Origin: Acephala macrosclerotiorum
Lineage: Eukaryota > Ascomycota > Leotiomycetes > Helotiales > Mollisiaceae
Assembly: GCA_014904845.1 (NCBI GenBank)
Contig: MU119231.1
Location: 310,001 to 374,000, forward strand
Reading direction: 5' to 3'
DNA: 64,000 nucleotides
Part shown: positions 11,501-23,968 of the stretch, piece by piece
How positions within the stretch are numbered: position 1 is the stretch's first letter
Layout: every line of letters starts with the position of its first letter
Position numbers and translations under genes: made by a program
Notes under the pieces: model-generated
What the model was told of the DNA's origin: nothing
The model's input: the letters and a program-made list of their open reading frames with translations, nothing else
The model's database searches: none

Positions 11501-12991
11501 CTTGAACGAACTTTCTATCTGCAGCCGGTAAAGTGACTGGGAGATCCAACGGAAGATTCGAGCGTTGTGCGACATACTTCTTGACCTGTTTCCATACCTC
11601 GCGCTGAGGTGTAGTCATAGATAGCTTGCTCTTCGTCTTTCCCTTAACCATAACATCCTCCTTTGCCATCTGCTTCGACTTGAACCAACTCTGGTCTGAT
11701 GATTCCGATTCGAAGAAGCGATATTCAACGTGCGACAATTCTTCGAGTAAAATAGCCAATCTCTCCATGTTGATGACTCCACCGTCGTTGATGTACCCAC
11801 CGCATTTTGGTAAGATAGTCTTATAGACCTTGAACATCAATGCTAATGCTCCTTCGTTGATATGCAGGTTGGGCAGATTCGGTAAGAAATCGTTTCCAAC
11901 GAAGAAGGCCATGAGAATGAAATCATCTATGACACGTTCCAAGTCGAAAGGAATCCCCAGTACACCGGGTTCTTTCAGCTCCTGGAACTCTAGTTCAAGA
12001 TACTCCCGAACAATGCAAAGATGCATAAGGTAGAAGTTTTGATGTTCCAGCTCCTTAGATTTTGTCTTGCTTGCTCTGCCAAAGGTAACCTCTTCTCTCA
12101 GCAGACAAAAGTGTGGGTCGTGACTCAAAAGTCCCAACATGATCAAGTCGGCATCGAGACCATAGAGACAGTGACGCACGTTCGAATCGTAATCGGGTTG
12201 CGCCTTTGCTAGTCGAATGTATTCCATGATCTTATGCTCACCTTCCCCAGGAACTTCGTGGCCGGACAGTACAACCTCGACGCCTTGCCAGTCGACATCT
12301 TCAGACACCTTCTTGTTGATGAAATACTTTAGTTGTAGAGTCAATTTGTGCATGAACTCCGTGCCTAAGATAATTAGTAAAGTACGAAACAATCACGAGC
12401 GGCTTACCTGGAGTGATTGCATTGCTGTCAAAGGCTTCCTCTTTTGGCATCTCTTTGCCCTCTCTGATAGCTTTCTCTCTCGCGTTCTCAGCATCCAGCG
12501 CAGTTCTAAATCGTCGAGCTCGCTGTTGGTTCATCTTGGCTCTCGGTGCCACTCCATCTATAGCCATGAAGAAGAGTTGTTTTGGCTTGATCTTGCCGAA
12601 GAGGTGTTCAATGTAATTGAAGATTGCAATGAACATTTGCTCCTCCGTCATGCGAAAAAGGGCATCTGCTCAACAAATTAGCACAAAAAAGAAGAGCAAA
12701 TGAGTATGGGAATAAGAGTACCATCCGAGTCCTTGTGCGTGCAATTGCTATAGAAATTAAAAATTAGTATGAGATTTGGAGGGATTTGAGAGTCGAAAAG
12801 CCGAGTTCGAAGTACTCGCGAAGAGCTCGGCTCCAGGTACTACTTCAGATAAAGGGGAATTCCACATACTGAATAATTCCATTCATGTCAAGATAGAGGC
12901 AGTCGAACTCTGGTATGCGGTTCTCCGCGATCAGCTGTGAGATCGCTGGATATCTCTCTGACATCCATCTGAAAAACTTAGGGACACCCAT
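8536..12991 (-). CDS. xrn1: 5'-3' exoribonuclease 1
   Basis: Five exons on the minus strand (12991-12870, 12747-12722, 12665-12408, 12364-11081, 11030-8536) give 1394 residues, near the usual fungal XRN1 length. It is the cytoplasmic enzyme that degrades decapped, 5'-monophosphate mRNA. The start [15 protein letters not shown] is the invariant XRN N-terminus and settles the start; an ATG 31 codons upstream in the same frame precedes it but adds nothing conserved. The metal ligands sit at the same numbers as in yeast Xrn1: Asp35 (YLDMNG), Asp86 ([11 protein letters not shown]), Glu176/Glu178 (GEGEHK) and Asp206/Asp208 (GLDADL). The middle holds the acidic linker with [13 protein letters not shown], then the PAZ/Tudor, KOW and SH3-like regions typical of the family. 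The last 150 residues or so are RGG/Pro-rich ([12 protein letters not shown]), the unstructured RNA- or decapping-partner-binding tail. Exon 2 is only 26 bases. Confidence 0.97.
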
Positions 12992-13519
12992 TTTGTCTGG
13001 TCGAGATTTATTCCGTTTCGTAGATTCGTCTTGTGTGAAGGTATTACTTTCGGTTTTCGTTTCGTAAAGGATATCGTATCGCAAAGTCGTCTTGTGTATG
13101 CGTATGTATTCGTTTCGTGATTGTGATCGTGATGTGTGACTTTGAAGTCAAACTTGAGGCGTTGCTTTGGCACCGCTTTCACCGCAGGCGCAAAGTAAAA
13201 GAATGGCTCGAACTCCTTCGATAACGACCTCCGCTCAATTTCTCTTCCCTTCAACGATCGCCGACGAGGTTCTCTGATTTGTAAATGTTGGGTTTTCGCA
13301 GACAGAAATAAAGCTTCAGCCTCTTGACGTCGAAGACACAGGCGGGGAGAATACGCTAGTGGCTAGCCTCACCACTTTACGCGACGCGCCGCTCAACTTC
13401 TACTTTATATTATATTACTTCTTGGGCCTATCTCTCTACTCCTGTTGGCAAGCTTCCCTCCGCCTCACTAAACTCTATTCAAGTCACAATATCTGCGAGC
13501 TGTCACCTCAAAATCAATC
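12992..13519. promoter_or_regulatory. Divergent promoter between xrn1 and the HAT2-like gene
   Basis: This 528-base region separates two divergent starts. It contains the 5' UTRs and CT-rich stretches near 13,430-13,470. Both genes are constitutive housekeeping types, which fits a shared open promoter. No specific factor site is assigned. Confidence 0.5.
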
Positions 13520-15081
<1,562 letters not shown>

Positions 15082-17105
15082 GGTTGAGGATTCATGGATA
15101 CCCAGAAAAGGAGTTGCTGCATTCGCTCTGGGCTGGCGTTTATGTAACATATTGTAGTTCCATTACAACATCGGGCGATGATCAATAATGAAGAACGGGC
15201 TTTCGTTACTTGAAATTTTAGAGAGATTCTCCTTGCCATAAAGAATGTGCTAGACTGGCCATGATGAATTGCCTAGTCCATGACAAGTCTCAGCGTTTTA
15301 ATGCCGAATTTGAAAGGGTTTGACGTGAGGATCGAGACTCTGAAAAAGCTGTCCAGGTTATTTAGGTGCACGTGGGTAAAGATACGTCGAGTTAGTACCT
15401 GAGGATTCAGGCGACAGCACATGTATTTGTGGAACCGCCATGGACTTTTGAGCACACTTACCGACCGACTTTGAACAAACTCCCTCGCGCCGCTCATCAA
15501 TCTGAAAAGCAGTACAATTTTCCTAACACCTGATGGTTCTGTTGGCTGGAATGATTCCATACACATGCGCAACTGGAAACTTTAAAGCAGGAGGTCTTTA
15601 AATGCGATACAGCACAGCTCATGATACCACCTTCTGAGGCACCGACCACGGTTGCGGATCCACCTCGACCGCCTCGCACAAATCCAACACCAGCACGATA
15701 GAAACCTTTGCATATTGTCTGCAAATACAGCAGTCAGTCCGATTTTCGAATAGCTAAATATCGAGTCCTTTCATATCGCCGGGTATGCCTTGAAGGTGCT
15801 TCTCCGGCATCGGCGACATTGCCAGTCAGCCGTCGTTCCTTTCCAAGTATTGGCATAAAGATGGAGATTTCAGTTCAGATTTCGACCATCATACCTCTGT
15901 GTTATCGAGGGTATCGCCTTGGAAGTTGTACGGAGGAATAGGTTCCATATGAGACTCTATGGGAATGAGGATACAACGCCTTCCCCAACTTCACTCATGA
16001 CCAAGCTTTTGCGCCTGGTTCTCGTCCCCGTTGCCAACGCACAATAATCGGTCAACAGGTATGAATGTGCCATACATGTTGAACTACTTGATATTCTGAG
16101 AGCTCGCATCTCCACGACTTCGTTACGAACCCCCGTCTCACCTTCAAGTATGGTATCATCTGGGTACTGTAGTGTACGAGGACCTTGTCAGAGGCTGTTC
16201 ACATGCAGCACAGGATGGTTTCTGTTCTGTCCGGCCAGGCAGCTACCGGTATAGCGTACCAACATTCTACGATTCCATTCCTACTTCAACTCAAGCCGAT
16301 GATATCGGTCGTTGGGGAAAGCGAAACACTTTGCAAGTTGAGCAGTCGACTTCGGATGGCATTGTATAAAGACTTTCAGGTTGCACCACCAGCATACCAA
16401 AGATATACGCATGTGCATCTCAACCGGAAGAGTCCGATTTTGGGGCATGGGGATGATCTGACAGAAGCGAACCTGAGCCTGAGCAGATGATCGAAGATCT
16501 GATTACAATGCTCTTGGCCTCGGTGAAGCTTCATAATGGAAAACGAGATTCTGTGGAATTCAGGACCTGCGTTTTGACACAGTGTGCTCTTCAGCATATG
16601 ACCGGCACAAGTCTCAATACGAATATGGGACCGCCGATGAAGAGGTGGAGGGGATTACCGTGGCCGTTGCCCTTCTGAATTGCCCGCGCCTTCGCGCATC
16701 GTAGATAATTTGCATGCTTGTGTGACTTTAATGTATAATATGCATCTGGAACAGGATGCATGGAAGGACGAGACGCCTTCGGATGGTTGGAGCAGCCGCT
16801 GGGCAAAGAGACGGGCCTAACACTTTGCAACAGCAGACGCACACGCGGGTAAGATCGAGCGACATCACTTTCTCGACACAAACCTCGTGGTAAGTTGGCT
16901 TGCTAGAGGTAATGGGCAGAAGCTGTTTCTTTTCACGCAGCCAGCACTATACTGCAACTTTTCTTCCCCTTCGTTTATCGCGTCGTCGAGTGCGAGTTGC
17001 ATTCAAAAGGTTCAACATTCATCCCTCGTTATCTTGTTCTCCAATCAATCGGTCTTCGCCAACCGAGCTAAGTGCGGTGCGGCGACCACATTTTCGCTTT
17101 CCTCT
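15082..17105. other. 2 kb intergenic stretch with short frames only
   Basis: This lies between the hat2-like and ctk1 genes. Composition is ordinary, not AT-rich. Several frames of 60-110 codons exist on both strands (for example 16185-16490 +), but none gives a known motif and neighbouring frames do not splice into anything I recognise. It might contain a decayed gene or a long ctk1 leader. The last 200 bases are the likely ctk1 5' UTR: an open frame extends upstream from the start but lacks an ATG. Confidence 0.4.
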
Positions 17106-20100
17106 ATGGCACCTCCACTTACTGCTCCTCCGCAACATACACCCTCCCGGTATGTCGCAATGAAAGACAGCTGGAGCCACGGTGACGATCGCAGAGAACG
17201 AGGTAGAGTCGATCGAGGAGTTACACGTACCAGAAGATCGCGATCGCCCACATCACGTCGCCCCGACAGTGACAGGGAACCCAAGGCCAGAGATCGCAGC
17301 CCGCTCAAGTCGAGGCCAGCGCAGCATACTGAACGCCCTCGCGACCGCAGCCACGAGCGCCGGAGAAGGAGAGACTCAAGATCACCTCTACGAGATTCTA
17401 GGGAGGAAGTACGTGAACGCAACAGAGGACGAGAGTTGCTTGACACACGAGGCTCCGACAAGCCAAAGCGAAGCACGACTCACCACTCGCCATCTTCAGC
17501 CAAACGTCGAAAGAGTCGCAGTCCTTCGCCTCCGCGAAGCCATCATAAGAAATCGAAGCGAGGGACATCGCGCAGTCCATCACGATTAGAAGGGTCTGTG
17601 AGGTCAGCCTCGAGACAGGACAAGAAACGACGGACCCCCTCACCCACACCGTCGAGGAGGCCGTCCCTTGAACGTCGCCCCATAGATTCTCGCACTGAAA
17701 ATCGCAGTGAGGGGAAGCACAAACACCACAGAGAATCAGGAGTCTTAGAGAGTCGAGGACGGTCATCTAGTCCGAAGCACGATCGGCACTATTCTTCCCG
17801 CCAGGGATCCAGTCGACCTTACGACGACAATACAAGACACGCTCGTTCACCAACAAGACAAGTTAAGGAACGCGCAAGGTCTCCATTAGAAAAATCTAGG
17901 GGCAAAGAGAGAGAGCAAAAGCGTCCTAGATCACCCAGGTCAAGACAGAAATCACCGGAAATCGATCGCTACGAGCCTTCAAATCGTTCTCGTCAGCAGT
18001 CGCCAGGTGCCCCAAGAGGTCCGAAGGGAGGTAGAGGGCAGTCACCTAACCGCGAGAGAGAAAGTAGACCATCTCGAGACGAATACCGTCCTGGCAAGCC
18101 CAAATCGAAGGGTGGCAAAGGCTCCTTTCCAACTGCCTCTGGCGCAAATAGCATCGAAGTGAAGAACAGCAGACAATCAGCAGCAGCATCCGGCGCCAAC
18201 AGTATCGAAGTCAAGTCTGACAAAATGTATCGGGGTTTCCATGGAGGCCAGCAAGGCTACAATCCTAACAATCAGATGCAGGCAGCATTCCCACTGAAGC
18301 CACAGTATAACCAAGGACAACCTCAACAAAACGATCCTCGGTTCTCTCAATCCCCGCAACATTTGACACCAAACTCCTACCATGGCTCTCCTCAGGCACA
18401 ATCTCCTTATTCCGCTGGAAGAGGCAGCTGGGGCGGTCCTCAGTACTCTCCACAATCGTAAGTTTCTCACATAACAATAGTTCAGATCATGCTCTAACTG
18501 TCACGTAGGCAATATCCACAAAATTATCAACAGCAACAACAGCCCGTATACTCAGCGCCCACGGGACCACAAGGCTACTACAACAACCAAGCTCAGTCTC
18601 CTCCTTATCAAGCACCGACCGGGCCGATGAACGCACCATACTCTCAAAATAATTTTCGAGGCAACTCACGAGCATTCCGAGGAAATGGACAATTCCCACC
18701 TAGAGGTGGTCGAGGCGATTATCGAGGCAGTGGCCGTGGTCATTACGGAAATCTACACTGGAATGCTAGCGGAGGGTCAACAGGCGCTGGCCGTGGGCAG
18801 CACAACTCCGGCAATGTTACTCCGCAGCATACCTCACCACAACAATTCCAACAGCACACAGGGTCTCATGAGAGCACGCCTCAACAAAATTCGGCGCCGC
18901 CTGAAGAGGAGGAGGAAGATGATCTTTTCCGACCCTCAAAAGACCTTCAGGTTGAGGACAAAGAGGCAAGCAAAAAGCAAGATGATGAGCAGATGCCACC
19001 GCCAAGTCGACCACCCCCAACCGGACCTCAGAGTCAGCAGAACTCATCAAAGTTCAGTTTCGCCTTCAAGGGGCCTTCCAAAGCAACGCCAACTCCACCA
19101 AAGCCTGAGATATCTCAAAAGTTGAATGCGGGACCAGCGCGCAATGTACACGTCAACCAAGATCGTCCTCGCGGACCTAATTCTCGAAATGTTCCCACCG
19201 AACCGGCATCCGCTAGGCGGCAAGATTTCCGCACTGAGCCGCCAGCTCCAACGGCGCGAAAGGTCAAGAAGATCATGAAGCGCCCAAAACCACGCCCGCA
19301 ACTCGAGCCTAACTTCAAAGCCTCAGAATCCGTGTATTATCGAAAACCAGGGAACGAGTCTGTTGTCGGTTCTGGCACTTATGGCAAGGTTTTCAAGGGC
19401 ATACATGTGTATACGAAGAAGCTCGTGGCCTTGAAGAAGATCCGAATGGAGGGAGAACGAGACGGTTTCCCAATCACAGCAGTTCGAGAAATCAAGTTGC
19501 TGCAGTCTTTAAAGCATCAGAACATCGTCAATCTGCAGGAAGTTATGGTTGAGAAGAATGATTGCTTCATGGTCTTCGAATACCTGTCTCACGATCTCAC
19601 TGGATTGCTCAATCATCCGACATTCAAATTGGAGCCATCTCACAAGAAGCATCTCGCCAAACAGTTGTTTGAGGGCCTTGATTATCTTCATCGCAGAGGA
19701 GTCCTTCATCGTGATATCAAGGCGGCCAATATCCTCGTCAGTGATAAGGGACTGTTGAAGATTGCAGACTTTGGTCTAGCACGATTCTACGCCAAGCGAA
19801 GGCAATTGGACTACACTAATAGAGTCATCACAATTTGGTACCGATCACCGGAACTGCTGCTCGGTGAGACGCAGTACGGACCTGCAGTTGATATCTGGAG
19901 TGCGGCCTGTGTGCTTGTCGAGATCTTCACCCGGCATGCAATATTCCCAGGTGATGGTGGAGAAATCAGCCAGCTTGAGAAGATATACGCCATACTGGGC
20001 ACTCCGAACAAGACTGAGTGGCCAGGCTTGGTTGACATGGCTTGGTTCGAACTTCTCCGACCGAGTGCCAAGCGACCGAACGTCTTTGCAGAGAAATACA

Positions 20101-20518
20101 AGGACCGAGTTTCACCCGCCGCATTCGAACTCCTTGAAAATATGTTGCAATTCGACCCTGCCAAGCGACCTTCAGCTTCTGACGTCCTCGAGCATCCGTA
20201 CTTCTCAATTGAAGACCCTCAGCCAAAGCAGGCTATTGAGTATGTCTCCTCATCTATCCTCCTCTTACGTACCTTACTGACTATTTTAGACTCTCTAAGT
20301 TAGACGGTGATTGGCACGAATTCGAATCGAAAGCTCTCCGAAAGGAAAACGAACGAAAAGACAAGGAGTCAAGACGATTACAAAAAGAAGTTGCTGCGCT
20401 GAAGGCTGAAAAGGACAAGAAGCGTGGACTTGAAGGACCTGAAGCTGAGAGGGAAGCAAAAAGAGTTCAGATGGGACCACCAAGCGTGCCGGCATCGAAG
20501 GCTGAGGCTGCGAAGTGA
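17106..20518 (+). CDS. ctk1: CTD kinase catalytic subunit (Ctk1/CDK12-type)
   Basis: Three exons (17106-18457, 18509-20239, 20290-20518) give 1103 residues. It is the cyclin-dependent kinase that phosphorylates Ser2 of the RNA polymerase II C-terminal domain during elongation. Residues 1-450 or so are low complexity: RS/SP dipeptides and Arg-rich runs as in CDK12/13, then Gln/Gly/Asn/Tyr-rich sequence with RGG motifs. The kinase domain spans about residues 730-1020: glycine loop GSGTYGKVFKG, the lysine in VALKKIRME, the cyclin-binding helix FPITAVREIKLL (PITAVRE, a PITAIRE variant), catalytic HRDIKAANIL, DFGLAR, an activation segment ending TIWYRSPELL, and the CDK insert region. A short Lys/Glu-rich coiled coil ends the protein. 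The start is the first ATG in the frame (MAPPLTAPPQ). CDK12-type long RS tails are usual in filamentous fungi; yeast Ctk1 is half this length. Confidence 0.93.
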
Positions 20519-21008
20519 GGACAGTTACATTGCGCTGGTACTTTCATGCATATTAGAGGCTAGCGAATTGACACCGGGGCATAAGGGCATTGAATCATTT
20601 GCTACACAGCGGTCAATGTATTTATGGTTGCGGTTATCTCTGCGGCCCAGGTTAAGGACCCGGATGTAAGATAAAGGGGTCGATATGGTATTATGGAGGG
20701 ACCATAGGTGCTCCATAGAAAATTATCGGACAGGTCACGTCCCAATGTACAGTACTCGAACGTGTCAGAATTCAGATATGTTTGCCATTGTCACATTATA
20801 TCTCATACAAGGTATCCATCCTTCCATCCCAACCCATGCTCGACCCTTACTCTTCAGGCCCTTCTTCCTTCTTTTCCACAAGGGAGCTTTATATGGAACC
20901 GGAGGAAGGAGGCGCCGACAGTTACCTTATCCGTTTCATTAATCGTCATCCAACTCGAACACCAAACGCCGATATCCGCGGAATCCACAAGATCACAAGA
21001 CTGACAAC
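20519..21008. terminator. Convergent 3' region of ctk1 and mcm5
   Basis: This 490-base space between two convergent stop codons should hold both 3' UTRs and polyadenylation sites. No other gene was recognised. Short frames here lack any domain. Confidence 0.4.
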
Positions 21009-23308
21009 TCAGGCTCCACTCCTGTAGATTTGACTACCTTGTGCTCTCACTGTCACTGTATCTCTTCGTTGCAAAATGGTGATAGCCCTGGCCAGAGCTT
21101 GCTCACTATATCCTTTGCCGTCACACAATTCTCTCTTGAGGGTCTGCAAGCTCGTGCTCCATCCGATTGGCAGTCTCTTCTTGAGCTCCTCCTCAAGCTT
21201 GCTGGTTTCGTCGTTCAACTCCTTGCTTCCTTGGCCGCTGCCCATCTTCACTGCGTCCATCGTCGAAGCCAAGAAGAGACGAATGGCTTCATCAACGTGT
21301 TGCTCGGTAGCAATAGGAGATAGGGAGAGCTTGGCAAGAGATTCTGTAATACGGATGATAGCTTCGAGTTGACGGACTGTGATTGGAATTGAAGAGCGAG
21401 CATTTGCCTCAAGTTCTGCAGCTTTCACTTGCTTGCGGATAGAGACAAAGTGGGAGGACAGCTTCTCCGCAGCTTCTGGCGATAGTCGCGGTGCGCACCG
21501 CCTGCATTTTTTCAGTATATGGGCAGGATATTTGGTAATCAGACTCACGACTTGCAGTAACTGATGTAACGCTTCATCTTGTCAACTGAGATTTCGGCCT
21601 CAGCTTGCTCCTCGACTCCTCGGCCGCCCATGTGGATACCCATAACGTGCTTGGCGATTTTCTCATCTCGAGCTCGGTCGTGATCATCCTTAACGATGAA
21701 GATCATATCGAAACGAGACAGAATAGTGGTCTGGAAATCGATATTCTCTCCCGGTGTCTTCAAATCATCATAACGACCAAAAATAGGATTTGCAGCAGCC
21801 AGCACTGATGTACGAGCATTGAGGATAGTAGTGATTCCGGCCTTGGCAATGGAGATCGTCTGCTGTTCCATAGCTTCGTGGATGGCAACACGATCCTCGT
21901 CTCTCATTTTGTCGAACTCGTCGATACACACCACTCCTCCGTCAGCCAAAACCATGGCTCCTCCTTCCAAGTAAAACTCTCGGGTTGTGTGGTCACGTTG
22001 GACAGAGGCTGTCAAACCTGCGGCGGAGGATCCCTTTCCAGATGTGTAAATGGCAATCGGGGCAACTTTCTCCACGAATTTCAAAAGTTGGGATTTGGCA
22101 GTACCAGGATCACCAAGTAACAACACGTTGATATCGCCACGCAATTTCATGCCATCTGGAAGAATCTTCTTTGATCCGCCGAAAAGGAGGCAAGCAATAG
22201 CTTTCTTGATATCAGCATTGCCATAGATAGATGGGGCTATGCAGTTTGCGAAGGCCGTGTAGAGATCTGGTCTTCGGCTCATTTCCAGGAATTCTTGTTC
22301 CTCCTCTTCTGAAAAAATAGCATTTCCTTTCGCTGTGTGGTCCACATCGCTATGGATGCCAACTGCTCGTAGATATGGCGTTCGAATAGCTACTGCAGAA
22401 GTAGTATTCGAGCCCTTGGACTGTTTGTTTTGGTAAATTGAAAAGATGCCAGTGATCGTGCATCTTGATCCAGGAACCACACGATTAGTGAGGTAGCGGT
22501 CAGTTGAGATCAAGACGTGTCTGGGAAGCTCTCCGATTGGGACCTGATCTGGCGCTTCTTGGAGCTTAATAATCTGTTGGTCCACAAACTGAGAACTCTC
22601 GTGCACAACGACATACGGATCCATAGGACAAGCATCCTCTCCGGGCATCTTGGTTCGGTCGCACATGCGAGGAAGGGATACACCGGTGAATCCACCTGCT
22701 ACCGGCAAAGTCTTTGCTTGATGGCAGTTTCGACATTGAATGTGGAGAGCTGTGGCTTTCGAAGACAACACAGATGCGCCAATTACGATTCCTGGCACTC
22801 GAACTAGTCGTGAGATAGTAAGCGCATCGAGATTTCGGATCGAGATATCGCCTGCTGAGGAGTGTAAAAGAAGCTGATGCTCTGGAAGGACAATATCTTT
22901 TGTCGAGGGGTACACGATGCGCTGGGTACATTTCTTCAGGGCGGCTTCGAACTATTTTGATGTTGGCACAAAAGTTCTCTCAGGGTAAGGATTGCTTACA
23001 AGCGGTATGATCTCTGCGGGCTCGGTGACAAGTCTGTGTGCCAACTCTTCGTTGAAGGAGATAAGATGTCCGACATCAACATCACAATAGTATTGCTTCA
23101 GAAGAACATTTTCGCGGATTTGATCTCTGCGACCAAGTTAGGGATGGACATGCCGAGGGCAGAAGAAGTCTGACCTGTAGATAAAAGCGTTATCGAGACG
23201 AAATTGGAGAATGAATTGCTCCAACTGTGTCTGAATCTGCCCGCGCGTATCCTCATTCTCGTACTCGGGGGGCAGAACGCTGAGAGAATAAACAGATTGT
23301 CGGTCCAT
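21009..23308 (-). CDS. mcm5: DNA replication licensing factor MCM5
   Basis: Four exons on the minus strand (23308-23175, 23126-23000, 22951-21549, 21501-21009) give 718 residues. It is a subunit of the MCM2-7 replicative helicase, nuclear, loaded at origins in G1. Visible features: the N-terminal A domain; a zinc finger at about residues 160-198 (CRNCHQA...[14 protein letters not shown]); Walker [14 protein letters not shown] near residue 365; Walker [10 protein letters not shown] near 428; sensor segment [18 protein letters not shown]; and the arginine finger SRFDMIF near 499. The [26 protein letters not shown] stretch is diagnostic of MCM5 among MCM paralogues. A winged-helix C-terminus ends in a serine-glycine-alanine. 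The length is slightly below yeast (775), as in other filamentous fungi. The promoter is shared with vps54. Confidence 0.97.
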
Positions 23309-23968
23309 CTTGACAATGACAATTAATTAATTTCGCGAATTGGTTATAGAGGCGAGCGTCCAGAGTTGGGTTGTGGGATCGAGGGAGTTTTGAGAATGTG
23401 AAGATAATCTCTAGAACGAGAACGCGGTCGAAAAGGAGGTTCGAGACGCGCCTTCTTTTTCGCGTTCTCCGGCTGTCAAAGATGCCACTTGCGCAGTTCT
23501 CGCGCAAAGTGCTTGCAGATACCCCCTGCTAGACCGAGCCAATGAGGCTGGGGCCAGCCTGGTCCCAGCAATTTAATTCAATGAAGTGAAGGCTGAAAGA
23601 AGCTGTGCCAGTCATATGCAAGGCAACGCAACGAAACTACCGTATCTTCACCACGAGTTATGACCATTGTACGAGCGCGAGGCCATTCTTTGCTCACTTC
23701 GCAGGTTCGCGCATTCCTGTTGTTCTAGCCATGATACCCCCCCGATAGCCTGCTTCAAATCCACCTCCAAAGCGACGTCCATCTTCATCGGCCTTCGTGG
23801 GCTGTGTGCCGACGAGAGTAGCTTCCTGCTCTATCTCAATCGCACACGATATCTGTCGAACCTGAGCGACTGTTTTAAATCCGAGAGCGCGGGGGAGGTT
23901 GGGCAGTTAATAAGCAGAGTTAATGTTGGCACGCTAGACCTCGAGAAAGACAGGAGACGATTGTAATC
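23309..23968. promoter_or_regulatory. Divergent promoter of mcm5 and vps54
   Basis: This 660-base region lies between divergent start codons. Within 200 bases of the mcm5 start it is unusually rich in CGCG-containing motifs (see separate site entries), which fits cell-cycle control of a licensing gene. Near the vps54 start it is ordinary sequence with a few short open frames that I do not consider genes. Confidence 0.55.
23445..23508 (-). promoter_or_regulatory. Cluster of MBF/E2F-like CGCG sites upstream of mcm5
   Basis: Within 64 bases there are GACGCG (23445-23450), TTCGCGTT (23459-23466) and CGCGCAAA (23501-23508, reading TTTGCGCG on the mcm5 strand). A further AACGCGG lies just outside, at 23421. 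ACGCG is the core of the fungal MluI cell-cycle box and TTTGCGCG matches the E2F-type consensus. MCM genes are classic G1/S targets of these factors. The match is by eye and function is inferred. Confidence 0.4.
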
